This document shows, piece by piece, positions 44,503 through 54,141 of a DNA stretch of 64,000 bases. The notes beneath the pieces are model-generated. The model was not told the DNA's origin, made no database searches, and saw nothing but the letters and a program-made list of their open reading frames with translations. How positions within the stretch are numbered: the first letter of the stretch is position 1; each line of letters begins with the position of its first letter. The stretch spans positions 62,001 to 126,000 of the forward strand of contig DASUKN010000061.1 in assembly GCA_036278715.1 (NCBI GenBank), in the 5' to 3' direction. This stretch comes from Udaeobacter sp025935755. Lineage in GTDB: Bacteria > Verrucomicrobiota > Verrucomicrobiia > Chthoniobacterales > UBA10450. A program made the translations under genes and the position numbers.

Positions 44503-44823
44503 ATGGCTGAAGAAAATCACACGAATCAAGGGCCTGCAGTTTCGCCGCAGGCGGAAGGAACCGGCGAGGAAAACCCCGGGTCGCAAGCCGGGCGGTCTGC
44601 GGCCAGGCCACGGCCGAATGTGCAAAGCAGCGGTACGCGCACAACCGGGAATGTAACACCGGCCAAACGTGTAAGCGGGGGAGAAGTGTTGGATGATGCG
44701 AAAGAGCGCCTCCGAACATTAAAGCAAGACACCGATGATTACGTTCGAAGGAATCCGACCAAAGCGGTGTTCACTGCCCTTGGCATCGGGTTTGTTCTTG
44801 GACTCATGCGCCGTCGACGCTGA
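44503..44823 (+). CDS. DUF883/ElaB-like membrane-anchored protein
   Basis: The 106 residues have a disordered polar N-terminus, a short amphipathic segment (DDAKERLRTLKQDTDDYVRRNP) and a C-terminal membrane helix followed by RRRR. This is the ElaB/YqjD/DUF883 layout, in which the proteins associate with ribosomes or the membrane in stationary phase. It follows the glycine-zipper gene by 18 bases and is likely co-transcribed. Confidence 0.82.
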   Translation: MAEENHTNQGPAVSPQAEGTGEENPGSQAGRSAARPRPNVQSSGTRTTGNVTPAKRVSGGEVLDDAKERLRTLKQDTDDYVRRNPTKAVFTALGIGFVLGLMRRRR

Positions 44824-44920
44824 TTGCTAAATTGAGAGAGCTTATTCGGTCTGGATGCGGCACTTGTTAGTCGCACTGATGCGACTGGCGCCGAACAGGT
44901 CGGCTGACGTCGCCAACGTG

Positions 44921-45331
44921 TTAGTGTCCGCCGGTGACAGTGTATCCCTGAGCGCGTAAGTCTTCGGCTAGCTCTAGCTCCATTTGGACAGCGGCTTCAA
45001 ACGGCATAGGGTTCAGATGCTGGTACAGCTCCGGCATGAGTCGCACACCGTATTTTCTGACGACCCAGGCCGACTTGTAGCCGATCTTATGGTTTTCGAA
45101 TCGGTGATCAACCGGAATACCTGTCATGCCCACATAGACACACGGCTTAAGCGGATCGCGTTGCGGATTGAGTCGCAAAATAGAAGGATGTTTTGCGACA
45201 TCGTCACTGAGAAGAACCACATAAACGTTGTGGTGGAAGTCTTCTTCTTTCTGCCGTGCTGGTTTCTTGCGTTTCAACTCACAGGAAATCGAAAACGCGA
45301 ACACATTCGAAGTGCTGGGCTCTCTGCGCAA
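44921..45331 (-). CDS. GIY-YIG-like nuclease domain protein
   Basis: The 136 residues look like a stand-alone GIY-YIG fold. The first motif is NVYVVLL, the second CVYVGMTG, then an Arg-His segment RFENHKIGYKS, and a late Glu in MELELAEDLRAQGY. Divergent single-domain members of this superfamily occur widely, and their roles are unknown. Catalytic residues are only tentatively assigned. Confidence 0.6.
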   Translation of the reverse strand: MRREPSTSNVFAFSISCELKRKKPARQKEEDFHHNVYVVLLSDDVAKHPSILRLNPQRDPLKPCVYVGMTGIPVDHRFENHKIGYKSAWVVRKYGVRLMPELYQHLNPMPFEAAVQMELELAEDLRAQGYTVTGGH

Positions 45332-45437
45332 TGCCTGATTCTGACCCCGAGGCTAAATTAGGGCCTTACTCAATCGCGAATGCGAAAGAAATAGGAAATG
45401 CTTTGGCTAAAAGGGCAGTTACTGGAGACTCGATAAA

Positions 45438-45818
45438 ATGTGGTTGCACGTTTTGGCTGTAGCTTTGTCTTTTGTGGTTGTGTCGGTAACTCGCGGTGAA
45501 TCCAAACCTGAGAACACCGGAATCGCAGGGGTAATCATGGTTACTCCGATACGTCCCGGCCCAATCAAAGCTGGCTCTGAACCTCCGAACGCGGCACCGC
45601 TTCCCAATGCCACGTTCACGGTTACGAGCGACGCTGGTGGAGTAAAAAAATTTACGACAGACGCACTGGGGTGCTTCAAAGTTTTGTTACAACCGGGCCG
45701 CTACGTGGTTCTGCTTGCCGAGAACCGGTTTCCAAAGCCATGCGGTCCATTTCGAGTGAATGTTGACCGGGGCAGGATGACAAATGTCGAATGGCGCTGC
45801 GACTCAGGAATGCGCTGA
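45438..45818 (+). CDS. Small secreted protein with carboxypeptidase-regulatory-like fold
   Basis: The 126 residues have a signal peptide (about residues 1-20) and a single prealbumin-like beta-sandwich: TFTVTSDAGGVKKFTTDALG followed by CFKVLLQPGRYVVLLAENR. Two Cys residues near the C-terminus could pair. No enzyme motif is visible. Confidence 0.72.
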   Translation: MWLHVLAVALSFVVVSVTRGESKPENTGIAGVIMVTPIRPGPIKAGSEPPNAAPLPNATFTVTSDAGGVKKFTTDALGCFKVLLQPGRYVVLLAENRFPKPCGPFRVNVDRGRMTNVEWRCDSGMR

Positions 45819-46117
45819 GAAGTCTGGATCAGGCGATCGCGAGGGCGATCTGCCAGTCGATGTGGACTTGTAACCGTAAATCAATAGTTACAGCGTTGTT
45901 ACTTTAGAATCCGGCTTCCCAGCAGCGACCACGGACTAGGGTTATTTTCCTAAGTGTTTTGTAAATTTTATGAAACTACGTCGTTGACGATTTTCGTTTG
46001 GGCATTATCCGACAACAACTCTCATGCGCGACTTCACACCTGAAGCCGCGCGTCAGAAATCACATCCACTTCAACTCCAACCTCAACCACCTAGCCATCA
46101 CATGGCCCTAAAAGTAC
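45819..46117. other. Upstream region of the large secreted-protein gene
   Basis: About 300 bases without a gene. A TTGACG at about 45990 with TATCCG 16 bases on is a weak promoter candidate. A hexamer-like run (ACTTCA, ACTCCA, ACCTCA, ACCACC) lies near 46068-46092. Confidence 0.4.
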
Positions 46118-49003
46118 ATGAAAAAAAAATGCTCCACTCGATCCGCATTCTTTAATCGCCGAATTTTTATCGGCGTTTTTTTGGCATTAGTTAGTGGCAT
46201 CCTTGCGCTACTGGCTTTCGGTGTTCGTTTAGATTCGCAAAAGTTTGCGTCTGTTTTCACACAGAAAAGAGGAGGCGCAGGCGCTCCGATTTTCAAAGCA
46301 CCCCGGGAACCGCTACAGGGGACATTTCACGATCAGACGGTCGCTAATTACAGAGGTCCGCGTTACAACTCTCGTGCGGTAAGGGCAGTGCATACCCGGC
46401 CACTTCGCCAGTTGCCGATGATTCCTCCGGCACTGGCGCCGCGCCCTGACCTTCCCGAACCGATGCGGCCCAATCCGCCCACTGACAGGGCGAACGTTGG
46501 CATGACGCAAACCCGTTCAGGTCGAGTCCTCTCGGCGCCGACGCCGACAGGGGTGGTTTTCGATGGTGTTGGTGTGGGTCTTGGCGCATTCGTCCCTGGA
46601 AGCAATCCTCCGGACACGAACGGGCGAGTCGGCGCGAAACAGTATGTCCAGTGGAACAACACCAGTTTCGCTGTTTTCGATAAAACCACTGGTGAAGTGC
46701 TTTTCGGACCGGCTGCTGGCAATACACTTTTTCAATCGCTCGGCGGAGCTTGTGCAGTTCACAACGATGGGGACCCGGTAGTCTCGTTCGACATCCTGGC
46801 CGGGCGTTGGGTTCTTTCGCAATTTGTTGTTGGCGCGAGCCCCGACTTTTCGCATGAGTGCGTTGCCGTCTCACAAACAGAGGATGCTACTGGAGCGTAT
46901 TACCTTTACGATTTCGTAACCGACTCCCAGAATTTCGTCGATTATACCAAGCTCGCCGTCTGGCCGGACGGATATTATATGAGCGGTCATATCTTCAACG
47001 CTTCTGGCACGGCGTTTCTTCAGGGAAGAATCTTCGTTTTTGAACGCGACAAAATGCTGGCAGGTCTCCCAGCCCGCCAGCTGCAGGCTGACCTGAAAAA
47101 ATATGGGAACAAACCGCAATTCGGATTTCTTCCCGCGGATCTCGATAGCTTAACTCCGCCTCCGGCCGGGGAAGCTGAGTTCGTGATTGGTCCGCATCCG
47201 ACCACTAAAAATAAGCTGGCGTCGACACGAGTAGCAGTTACGTGGGGCGCTGCGCCGAAAATTCGTTTAACCGAAAGTTTCATTCAGGAGAGCTGGGATA
47301 CCGCGCCGTGTGTCAGCGATACTGATCTGGGCGATCATCGTGATTGCGTGCCAGAGCCCGCTCCGGCGACGCCGACGGATTACCTTGACAGCCTCGACTT
47401 CCACCTGATGCATCGGCTGGCGTATCGTAACTTTGGCGGCAATCCTGTGCAGGAATCCCTTGTAGCGAACGTCACAGTTACAGGCAAAAACAGCCAACCC
47501 AAGCATGGAGCGATCCGTTGGTATGAATTCAGAAACGCAGGCGGCTCGACGACCATGCCCACTGTTTTCCAGGCGAGCACGTATGATCCCGACAACAACT
47601 ATCGCTGGATGGGATCGATCGCGATGGACAAAGAACACAACATCGCGCTGGGCTACAGCAAATCGAGTTTAACTGTAAAACCCTCGATATTCATCACTGG
47701 GCGTCTCGGCAACGACCCTCTTAATACGCTGGGTGCTGAGAGCGAAGTCAGGGCCGGGGGTGGCGTGCAAGTCGCTGGTGGAAACCGCTGGGGTGATTAC
47801 AGCGCTATGAGCCTCGACCCGGTCAACCAGTGCACGTTTTACTACACAAACGAGTACTTACAGACCGATGGTAATTTTAATTGGTCTACGCTGGTGGCAG
47901 CTTACAGGTTTAACGCCTGTTCTGATGCACCTGCGTGGGGAACACTAACTGGAACGGTTGTTTCGTCACCAACCAACACGCCGCTTTCGGGTGTTGTGGT
48001 TACTTTGAACAACGGATATGCAGGCGCCACCAACGCGGACGGCGTGTATTCGTTTTTGGTGCCACCCGGCAACTACACTGCGAACGCTGCCGACGCAGAT
48101 CGCAACTGCACGAGCGGTTCGCCTGCGAATCAACCTGTGACCATCACCAGTGATGGCGAGACGCACCAGAACTTCACAATGGTAGGAACTTCAAACCTCC
48201 AGGAGGAAGACGTGGCCATCAGCGGTAATGGCGTGATTCACCGGAATGATTGCAAAAATCTGAATATTACGCTGAAGAACAACGGTTGCGCTGATGCGAC
48301 GGGAATCTCTGCGACGCTAACCACAAACACTGAGGGTGCACATGTCATACAGGGAAACTCAAATTATCCTGACATGCCTATTGACCAACAGGGCGAGAAT
48401 GTGACGCCGTTCGAAATTCAGACTGACGCCAATTTCGCCTGCGGAACGGAGATTGAGTTTGACCTGAACCTCACGTTCCCGAATGGAAGCAAGACTGTTC
48501 ACATCAGCGTACCAACGTGCGGGGGCGGCGCGGACCAGACATTTGGCCCGGACGTTCTCGACGCGAATGATCCAACCCAGGCCGATCGGCTTGGACGTGA
48601 TGGTCAGCCGAGCAGCTGCAGTGGAAAGGGTTGCCCGGGCGGTGGCTTCCCTGGAACGAAATTGTTTCAGACATTCAACTTCACAAACAATAGCGCTTCT
48701 GCTGCATGCTTCACTGTCACGATCAATGCTGCACTTGGAGGCGCTGGTGACCTCGAGAGCGCGGCATATCTCGGAACGTACGATCCGACAAACCTCTGCC
48801 TGAACTATTTGGGCGACACCGGAATAGTAGGTTTGGGCACAACAGTCCCGAACGTGTCCTATTCCTTTGTCGTGCCACCTCATGCGCCATTTGTCATCGT
48901 GGTAAACACGACGGGCACTATTAGCGCGTCATCGGTGTTCAGTGGCACGGTTTCCGGCTTCATTGACGATTCGGCCGGAAGTGGCCCGTGCCCGGCACAT
49001 TAG
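46118..49003 (+). CDS. Large secreted protein with carboxypeptidase-regulatory-like domain
   Basis: The 961-residue protein starts with a basic N-terminus and a membrane/signal helix (about residues 15-35). A proline-rich segment follows, then a large beta-rich region with the text GSNPPDTNGRVGAKQYVQW and LDPVNQCTFYYTNEYL, which looks like a beta-propeller. A carboxypeptidase-regulatory-like domain (GTLTGTVVSSPTNTPLSG) follows near residue 605, and a C-terminal beta-sandwich completes it. Probably exported to the surface or medium. The role is unknown. Confidence 0.8.
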   Translation: MKKKCSTRSAFFNRRIFIGVFLALVSGILALLAFGVRLDSQKFASVFTQKRGGAGAPIFKAPREPLQGTFHDQTVANYRGPRYNSRAVRAVHTRPLRQLPMIPPALAPRPDLPEPMRPNPPTDRANVGMTQTRSGRVLSAPTPTGVVFDGVGVGLGAFVPGSNPPDTNGRVGAKQYVQWNNTSFAVFDKTTGEVLFGPAAGNTLFQSLGGACAVHNDGDPVVSFDILAGRWVLSQFVVGASPDFSHECVAVSQTEDATGAYYLYDFVTDSQNFVDYTKLAVWPDGYYMSGHIFNASGTAFLQGRIFVFERDKMLAGLPARQLQADLKKYGNKPQFGFLPADLDSLTPPPAGEAEFVIGPHPTTKNKLASTRVAVTWGAAPKIRLTESFIQESWDTAPCVSDTDLGDHRDCVPEPAPATPTDYLDSLDFHLMHRLAYRNFGGNPVQESLVANVTVTGKNSQPKHGAIRWYEFRNAGGSTTMPTVFQASTYDPDNNYRWMGSIAMDKEHNIALGYSKSSLTVKPSIFITGRLGNDPLNTLGAESEVRAGGGVQVAGGNRWGDYSAMSLDPVNQCTFYYTNEYLQTDGNFNWSTLVAAYRFNACSDAPAWGTLTGTVVSSPTNTPLSGVVVTLNNGYAGATNADGVYSFLVPPGNYTANAADADRNCTSGSPANQPVTITSDGETHQNFTMVGTSNLQEEDVAISGNGVIHRNDCKNLNITLKNNGCADATGISATLTTNTEGAHVIQGNSNYPDMPIDQQGENVTPFEIQTDANFACGTEIEFDLNLTFPNGSKTVHISVPTCGGGADQTFGPDVLDANDPTQADRLGRDGQPSSCSGKGCPGGGFPGTKLFQTFNFTNNSASAACFTVTINAALGGAGDLESAAYLGTYDPTNLCLNYLGDTGIVGLGTTVPNVSYSFVVPPHAPFVIVVNTTGTISASSVFSGTVSGFIDDSAGSGPCPAH

Positions 49004-49034
49004 GTCGCGGGAACAAGTTCACTTTGCGGGGGGA

Positions 49035-49071
49035 GTCTCTGCGCGGCTCGATCTTCGAGCCGCGTAGAGAC
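49035..49071. other. Very strong stem-loop after the large secreted-protein gene
   Basis: GTCTCT and CGCGGCTCGA pair with TCGAGCCGCG and AGAGAC, with one mismatch and a TCT loop. It lies 32 bases after the stop codon. No T-tract follows, so it may stabilise the transcript 3' end or be a REP-type unit. The rest of 49004-49303 holds no recognised gene. Confidence 0.75.
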
Positions 49072-49303
49072 GGGCTTTCGCCGAAGCCTGCGTGCAGCGT
49101 GGCCGCCGGGAAACGAATGAGGCAGCACTGGTGCGTAATCTACGATGTGACGGGTCTCTCGATCGAAAATAGCGGTGCCTGAACGTTCCATCTTTTGTCA
49201 AATCCCTCGCGTTGCCGGGAATGACCGCATGTCGCTTCGATAACATCATACCGGAATCGTTACCGCCATTTGCCGTGGCGACTACGTTTACACATCTGAC
49301 ATT

Positions 49304-50188
49304 ATGTCGGTTGGCATCGATGTATCAGAACTGAAAGTTGGAGCGATAATCAACACGTCAAGTGGCGGCTGCGACTCCGGCTCCGAGGCGGAAATGCTTC
49401 ACATCCTCAAAAGCGCAGGCGTGAACAATTGTAAGACATGGTGTGGAGAGTCGCGCCAAATCGAGCGCGCGTTTGCGGAAGCAGTAGCCGAAAAACCCGG
49501 AATCCTTGCAGTCCTCGGCGGAGACGGCACCATCCGCACTGCTGCCGAAGCGTGCACGGGAACTGATACGTATCTCCTGCCGCTTCCGGGTGGGACGTTG
49601 AACATGCTTCCTCGGGCGCTGTATGGCGACTTGTCATGGCAGGAGGCGCTCAAAAGCACACTCGCGGCGCCTTCGAAAAAGGCGCTTTCGGCAGGTCGCA
49701 TTGGAGACGAATTATTTTTCGTTGCTGCTGTCATCGGTGCGCCCGGTTTGTGGATGGAAGCGCGTGAATCCATACGCGAACGGGAGTTCGGTGATGCCGT
49801 TGAAAAAAGCGCCGTCGCTTTACGAGCAATGTTCGAAACAAAAATTCGGTATTCCATCTCATCTCAGGCGTGTGGAGAAGCTGATGTCATTGCCGTGATC
49901 TGTCCGCTTGTTTCAGAGGAAATGTCGGATTCCGAGCAAGCATTGGAGGCGGCAGCGATCGAAGTGGAGAACGCCCGCAAATTAGTCGGGCTGGCAACAG
50001 CGGCTGCCTTCGGACGGTGGCGTGACAATGAAAGCGTGACGCTCACCAAAACGCATAACGTCGTTGTGCAATCAGACACAGATATCCCCATTTTCCTCGA
50101 TGGAGAAAGGGTGCAAACGGGTAAGACCGCAGACATTACTTTCGTGCCACGCGCAGTGAATGTCGTTGTCCCTAAGTCAAATCTCTAA
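49304..50188 (+). CDS. Diacylglycerol/lipid kinase family protein
   Basis: Member of the DAGK-catalytic family (DgkB, YegS and LCB5 relatives), which phosphorylates lipids using ATP. The nucleotide-binding motif GGDGT is at residues 72-76, followed by LLPLPGGTLNMLPRAL. The 294 residues fit the family. The lipid substrate is unknown. Confidence 0.9.
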   Translation: MSVGIDVSELKVGAIINTSSGGCDSGSEAEMLHILKSAGVNNCKTWCGESRQIERAFAEAVAEKPGILAVLGGDGTIRTAAEACTGTDTYLLPLPGGTLNMLPRALYGDLSWQEALKSTLAAPSKKALSAGRIGDELFFVAAVIGAPGLWMEARESIREREFGDAVEKSAVALRAMFETKIRYSISSQACGEADVIAVICPLVSEEMSDSEQALEAAAIEVENARKLVGLATAAAFGRWRDNESVTLTKTHNVVVQSDTDIPIFLDGERVQTGKTADITFVPRAVNVVVPKSNL

Positions 50189-50301
50189 GAGAAGAATTTA
50201 GGTGGACACAACGGTTTCGGTGCAACCTCTCGCAGCGCGACATCCGTATTCACTGAACAAGTCGCGGGATAACATCGGACCGGACCGATGGCACCGGAAC
50301 G

Positions 50302-51765
50302 ATGAAATTTTTAGTGGGCAATCTCTGGGTACTTGTCGCTGGGCTGATTGCCAGTTCGACGCAGGCACAGGTAAACGTCACGCAGGAGCACAAACATCTT
50401 TCTCGTGATGGGCTCTATATCGATTCAGCTTTCACGCAAACAACGGCCGCAAATCTGCGGCGGGATGTGAACTTCAACGGGACGATTTCAGGCAGCGTCT
50501 ACGCCCAACCGCTCTACATCGAGAACGGACCGGGGGGTGCAGCGATGGTTATTGTAGCCACCGAGACGAATCACGTGTATGCACTCAACGCGCGCACCGG
50601 CCAGGTAATTTGGCAACGTTATGTCGGCGCGCCTGTGACTTCCGGTCTGCCATGCGGCAACATCAATCCGCTCGGAATTACGGGTACGCCAGTTCTCGAT
50701 GTGGGGACGCGATCGTTGTTCTTCGATGCGATGGTCGCGGGGCCGACAATCAAGCATTTAATTTTTTCACTAAACGTGGACACCGGCGCGACCCGTTCCG
50801 GCTGGCCGGTGGATGTGAACGCGAAAGCCAGGTACAACGGCTTAACTTTTACTTCATCCATCCAAAACCAGCGGGGCGCGCTTGCATTGGTGAACGGCGT
50901 GCTGTACGTGCCCTACTCGGGGCATTTCGGCGACTGTGGCAGCTACCGGGGCTGGGTTGTTGGCGTGCCAATCAACAACCCTGCGACGGTGACCGCGTGG
51001 GCAACCAGCGCTGTTGGTGGCGGAATTTGGGGCCACGGTGGCATTGCGAGCGGTGGCACCAACATGTTTGTGGTCACAGGGAATACATTCCAGACTGGCG
51101 GACAGTGGGGCGGCGGCGAAGCAGTAATTCGTTTGCACCCTGGGCCCGTCTTCAGCGGAAATCCGATCGATTACTGGGCGCCGACCAACTGGTTCGCACT
51201 CGATAACGGAGACACCGATCTGGGGGGCTGTGGCCCAGTGCTCATCACTGTGAATGGGGCGACGCCATCGCAACTGGTGCTTGCCTTAGGCAAAGACGGC
51301 AAAGCATATTTGCTTAATCGAAACAATCTTGGCGGAATACGCGCCCCCGTTTCATCAGCGCAAGTTGCCACTTCGATTCGTGGTCAAGCGGCTGCTACTT
51401 ATCGCACCAGGCTGGGAACATATTTTGTTTTCCGTGCCACCAGCGGCGCGATTTGCGCTTACAAGGTTACTGCCACAAATCCGCCGACGATAATTCCGGC
51501 ATGGAGTGTTTCGCAGAACGGTCAGGGTTCGCCCTGGGTTACAGCGACCAATGGCACCGATAACGTGATCGTGTGGACAGCAAACTCGGGAAACGGTGAT
51601 CAACGGCTGCGTGGATTTGACGGCGATTCCGGGGCGATCGTTTATGCCGGCGGCGGGCCTAACGAGCTAATGAGCGCCACCAGCAAATGGAACACGGGCA
51701 TCGTCGCCCGCGGCCGAATGTATTTCGCCGGGGCAAACAAAGTGTACGCCTTTAGCCTCCGATAA
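50302..51765 (+). CDS. Secreted PQQ-like beta-propeller protein
   Basis: Signal peptide (about residues 1-22, ending STQAQ) followed by repeated beta-propeller blades of the PQQ-binding type, for example ETNHVYALNARTGQVIWQRY and ALGKDGKAYLLNRNNLGG. PQQ-dependent dehydrogenase catalytic residues were not identified, so it may be a structural propeller rather than an enzyme. The 487 residues match an eight-blade or partly degenerate propeller. Confidence 0.82.
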   Translation: MKFLVGNLWVLVAGLIASSTQAQVNVTQEHKHLSRDGLYIDSAFTQTTAANLRRDVNFNGTISGSVYAQPLYIENGPGGAAMVIVATETNHVYALNARTGQVIWQRYVGAPVTSGLPCGNINPLGITGTPVLDVGTRSLFFDAMVAGPTIKHLIFSLNVDTGATRSGWPVDVNAKARYNGLTFTSSIQNQRGALALVNGVLYVPYSGHFGDCGSYRGWVVGVPINNPATVTAWATSAVGGGIWGHGGIASGGTNMFVVTGNTFQTGGQWGGGEAVIRLHPGPVFSGNPIDYWAPTNWFALDNGDTDLGGCGPVLITVNGATPSQLVLALGKDGKAYLLNRNNLGGIRAPVSSAQVATSIRGQAAATYRTRLGTYFVFRATSGAICAYKVTATNPPTIIPAWSVSQNGQGSPWVTATNGTDNVIVWTANSGNGDQRLRGFDGDSGAIVYAGGGPNELMSATSKWNTGIVARGRMYFAGANKVYAFSLR

Positions 51766-51803
51766 ATCGGCGAACGTCTCTGCTGTTCGGCTGGCCTAAC
51801 GAT

Positions 51804-54005
51804 TTACTTTTCCAGCTTTAAGGCCACTGTTGCCAACGGCGGCAAATGAATCAGAATCGAATGTTCGCGGCCCATCCATTCGGAGGCTTCGCTCTGAACG
51901 CCGCCAAGGTTTCCTACATTGCTACCGCCGTACGTTTCGGCGTCGCTGTTGATCAGCTCACGATAAAAACCGGGTTCGGGAACGCCTAACCGGTAGTTGT
52001 AACGCACCACAGGGGTGGCGTTCACAATGAAAACCACGATATCGCCGTCTCGAGATTTTCGCAGAAAAGAGACCACGCTGTTATCGGCATCATGGAAATC
52101 GATCCAGTCGAACCCGTCGTAAGTGTTGTCTAGTTGCCAAAACGCCGGCTCTTGCTTGTAGGTGTAATTCAAATGTTGGACCAACCGGCGAAGCCCGTCA
52201 TTGCGTGGCAACTCTAGCAGTTCCCAGTCGAGCTGCGTGTCGTGATTCCATTCATTGGATTGGCCGAACTCACCTCCCATGAAGACCAACTTTTTTCCAG
52301 GGTGCCCGTACATCCATGCCAAAAACATCCGGAGATTGGCAAACTTCTGCCATTCGTCTCCCGGCATTTTGGATAGCAACGAGCGCTTGCCGTACACGAT
52401 TTCGTCGTGGCTGAGTACGAGGATAAAGTTCTCATGGAACGCGTAGAGCAGTGAGAAGGTGATGTTACCGTGGTGGTACCGCCGATAAACCGGATCAATG
52501 CTCATGTAGTGCAGGAAATCGTGCATCCAGCCCATGTTCCATTTGAACCCGAAGCCCAGCCCGCCGAGGTAAGTGGGCCGTGTCACACCAGGCCACGCGG
52601 TTGATTCCTCGGCAATGGTAATGATCCCGGGGAAACTCTCGTAACAGACTTCGTTAAACCGTTTCAAGAAATAGATCGCGTCGAGATTCTCGCGGCCGCC
52701 GTGAATATTCGGGACCCATTGCCCGGGCTTTCGCGAATAATCGAGATAAAGCATTGAAGCAACGGCATCGACGCGAAGACCGTCGATGTGATATTTGTCG
52801 AGCCAGAAGAGCGCATTACCGATGAGAAAATTTCGCACTTCATTGCGTCCGTAATTAAAAATCAAGGTGCCCCAATCCTGGTGCTCGCCCTGGCGAGGAT
52901 CCATGTGCTCAAAAAGATGAGTGCCATCGAATTCAGCCAGAGCATGTGCGTCTTTTGGAAAATGCGCCGGCACCCAATCCATGATCACGCCGATTCCCGC
53001 TTGATGACATTTGTCTATGAAGTGACGGAAATCGTCAGGCGGACCAAACCGGCTTGTAGGCGCGTAATAATTTGTGACCTGGTATCCCCACGAGCCTTCA
53101 AACGGATGTTCGGCCACCGGTAACAACTCGATGTGTGTGTAACCCATCTCCAACACGTACGGCAGCAGCGTGTCGGCGAGTTCAAGATAAGTCAGCTGTT
53201 GATTGTCTTCTTTCCTGCGCCATGACCCGAGATGCACCTCGTAAGTGCTAATCGGGCTTTGCGGCCAATTCATTTTTTGGCGCGCTTCCATCCATTCGGC
53301 GTCGCTCCATGTATAACGCTCCAGGTCATAGACGAGCGATGCCGTCGATTTCCCATGCTGACTGAAAAACGCGAACGGATCGCTCTTCAAGAGTACCGCG
53401 CCAGTCTGGGTGCGGATTTCGAACTTGTAGTGCGCACCCTGCTTGAGATTTGGCAGAAACAATTCCCAGACACCTGCGCTTAACAATTTGCGCATCGGGC
53501 TTACGCGGCCATCCCAGTTGTTGAAGTCGCCTACCACACTGACGCGCTGTGCGTTTGGAGCCCAAACGGCAAAGTAAACGCCACTGGCGTCACCGATTGT
53601 CCGCAAATGCGCGCCAAATTTTTCATAAATTTTCCAATGTTGTCCTTCACTGAAGAGATGCAGGTCGATGTCGCCCAGGATCGGGCCGAACTGATAAGGG
53701 TCCCGCATAAGCTCCTCTGAGCCGTCTCGTTTTCGAATGCGGAGAGAGTATGGAATTTCGCGCTCTGCCCCGGGAACTGTGGCGCAAAAAAAGCCTTCCT
53801 CATCGATTCGTTCCGCGAGGATTGGTTTGTCCGGTTCTCGATCTAGCACGATCTCGATCGCACGCGCATCCGGACAAAAGACTCGAATCTCGACGTCATC
53901 CCCAACCTTGTGCGGACCTAACACACTGAAAGGATCAGAATGCAGCCCTGTGACAAATCTGCGGACCTCGTCCCTCGGGACGCCAGCAATCTCAAATGTT
54001 TTCAT
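51804..54005 (-). CDS. glgB: 1,4-alpha-glucan branching enzyme
   Basis: Makes alpha-1,6 branches in glycogen. The 733-residue protein has an N-terminal CBM48-type region (AVWAPNAQRVSVVGDFNNWD), a GH13 barrel with YTHIELLPVAEHPFEGSWGY, the nucleophile in DGLRVDAVASML, the acid Glu in ITIAEEST and the HD motif LSHDEIVYGKRS, and a C-terminal beta-domain. Glycogen synthase and phosphorylase genes are not in the window. Confidence 0.97.
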   Translation of the reverse strand: MKTFEIAGVPRDEVRRFVTGLHSDPFSVLGPHKVGDDVEIRVFCPDARAIEIVLDREPDKPILAERIDEEGFFCATVPGAEREIPYSLRIRKRDGSEELMRDPYQFGPILGDIDLHLFSEGQHWKIYEKFGAHLRTIGDASGVYFAVWAPNAQRVSVVGDFNNWDGRVSPMRKLLSAGVWELFLPNLKQGAHYKFEIRTQTGAVLLKSDPFAFFSQHGKSTASLVYDLERYTWSDAEWMEARQKMNWPQSPISTYEVHLGSWRRKEDNQQLTYLELADTLLPYVLEMGYTHIELLPVAEHPFEGSWGYQVTNYYAPTSRFGPPDDFRHFIDKCHQAGIGVIMDWVPAHFPKDAHALAEFDGTHLFEHMDPRQGEHQDWGTLIFNYGRNEVRNFLIGNALFWLDKYHIDGLRVDAVASMLYLDYSRKPGQWVPNIHGGRENLDAIYFLKRFNEVCYESFPGIITIAEESTAWPGVTRPTYLGGLGFGFKWNMGWMHDFLHYMSIDPVYRRYHHGNITFSLLYAFHENFILVLSHDEIVYGKRSLLSKMPGDEWQKFANLRMFLAWMYGHPGKKLVFMGGEFGQSNEWNHDTQLDWELLELPRNDGLRRLVQHLNYTYKQEPAFWQLDNTYDGFDWIDFHDADNSVVSFLRKSRDGDIVVFIVNATPVVRYNYRLGVPEPGFYRELINSDAETYGGSNVGNLGGVQSEASEWMGREHSILIHLPPLATVALKLEK

Positions 54006-54141
54006 TATTCAGCGAAAAACATCAGTATGATGTCCAAAGCAAAAACTTACCGCGCCTTGCCTGGTAGCCAAACGTTGTTTGCAGTCGTGATGAACGACCA
54101 ACGCATGTAACCCAACTGGGTAAAGACGCGACTTAAACATC

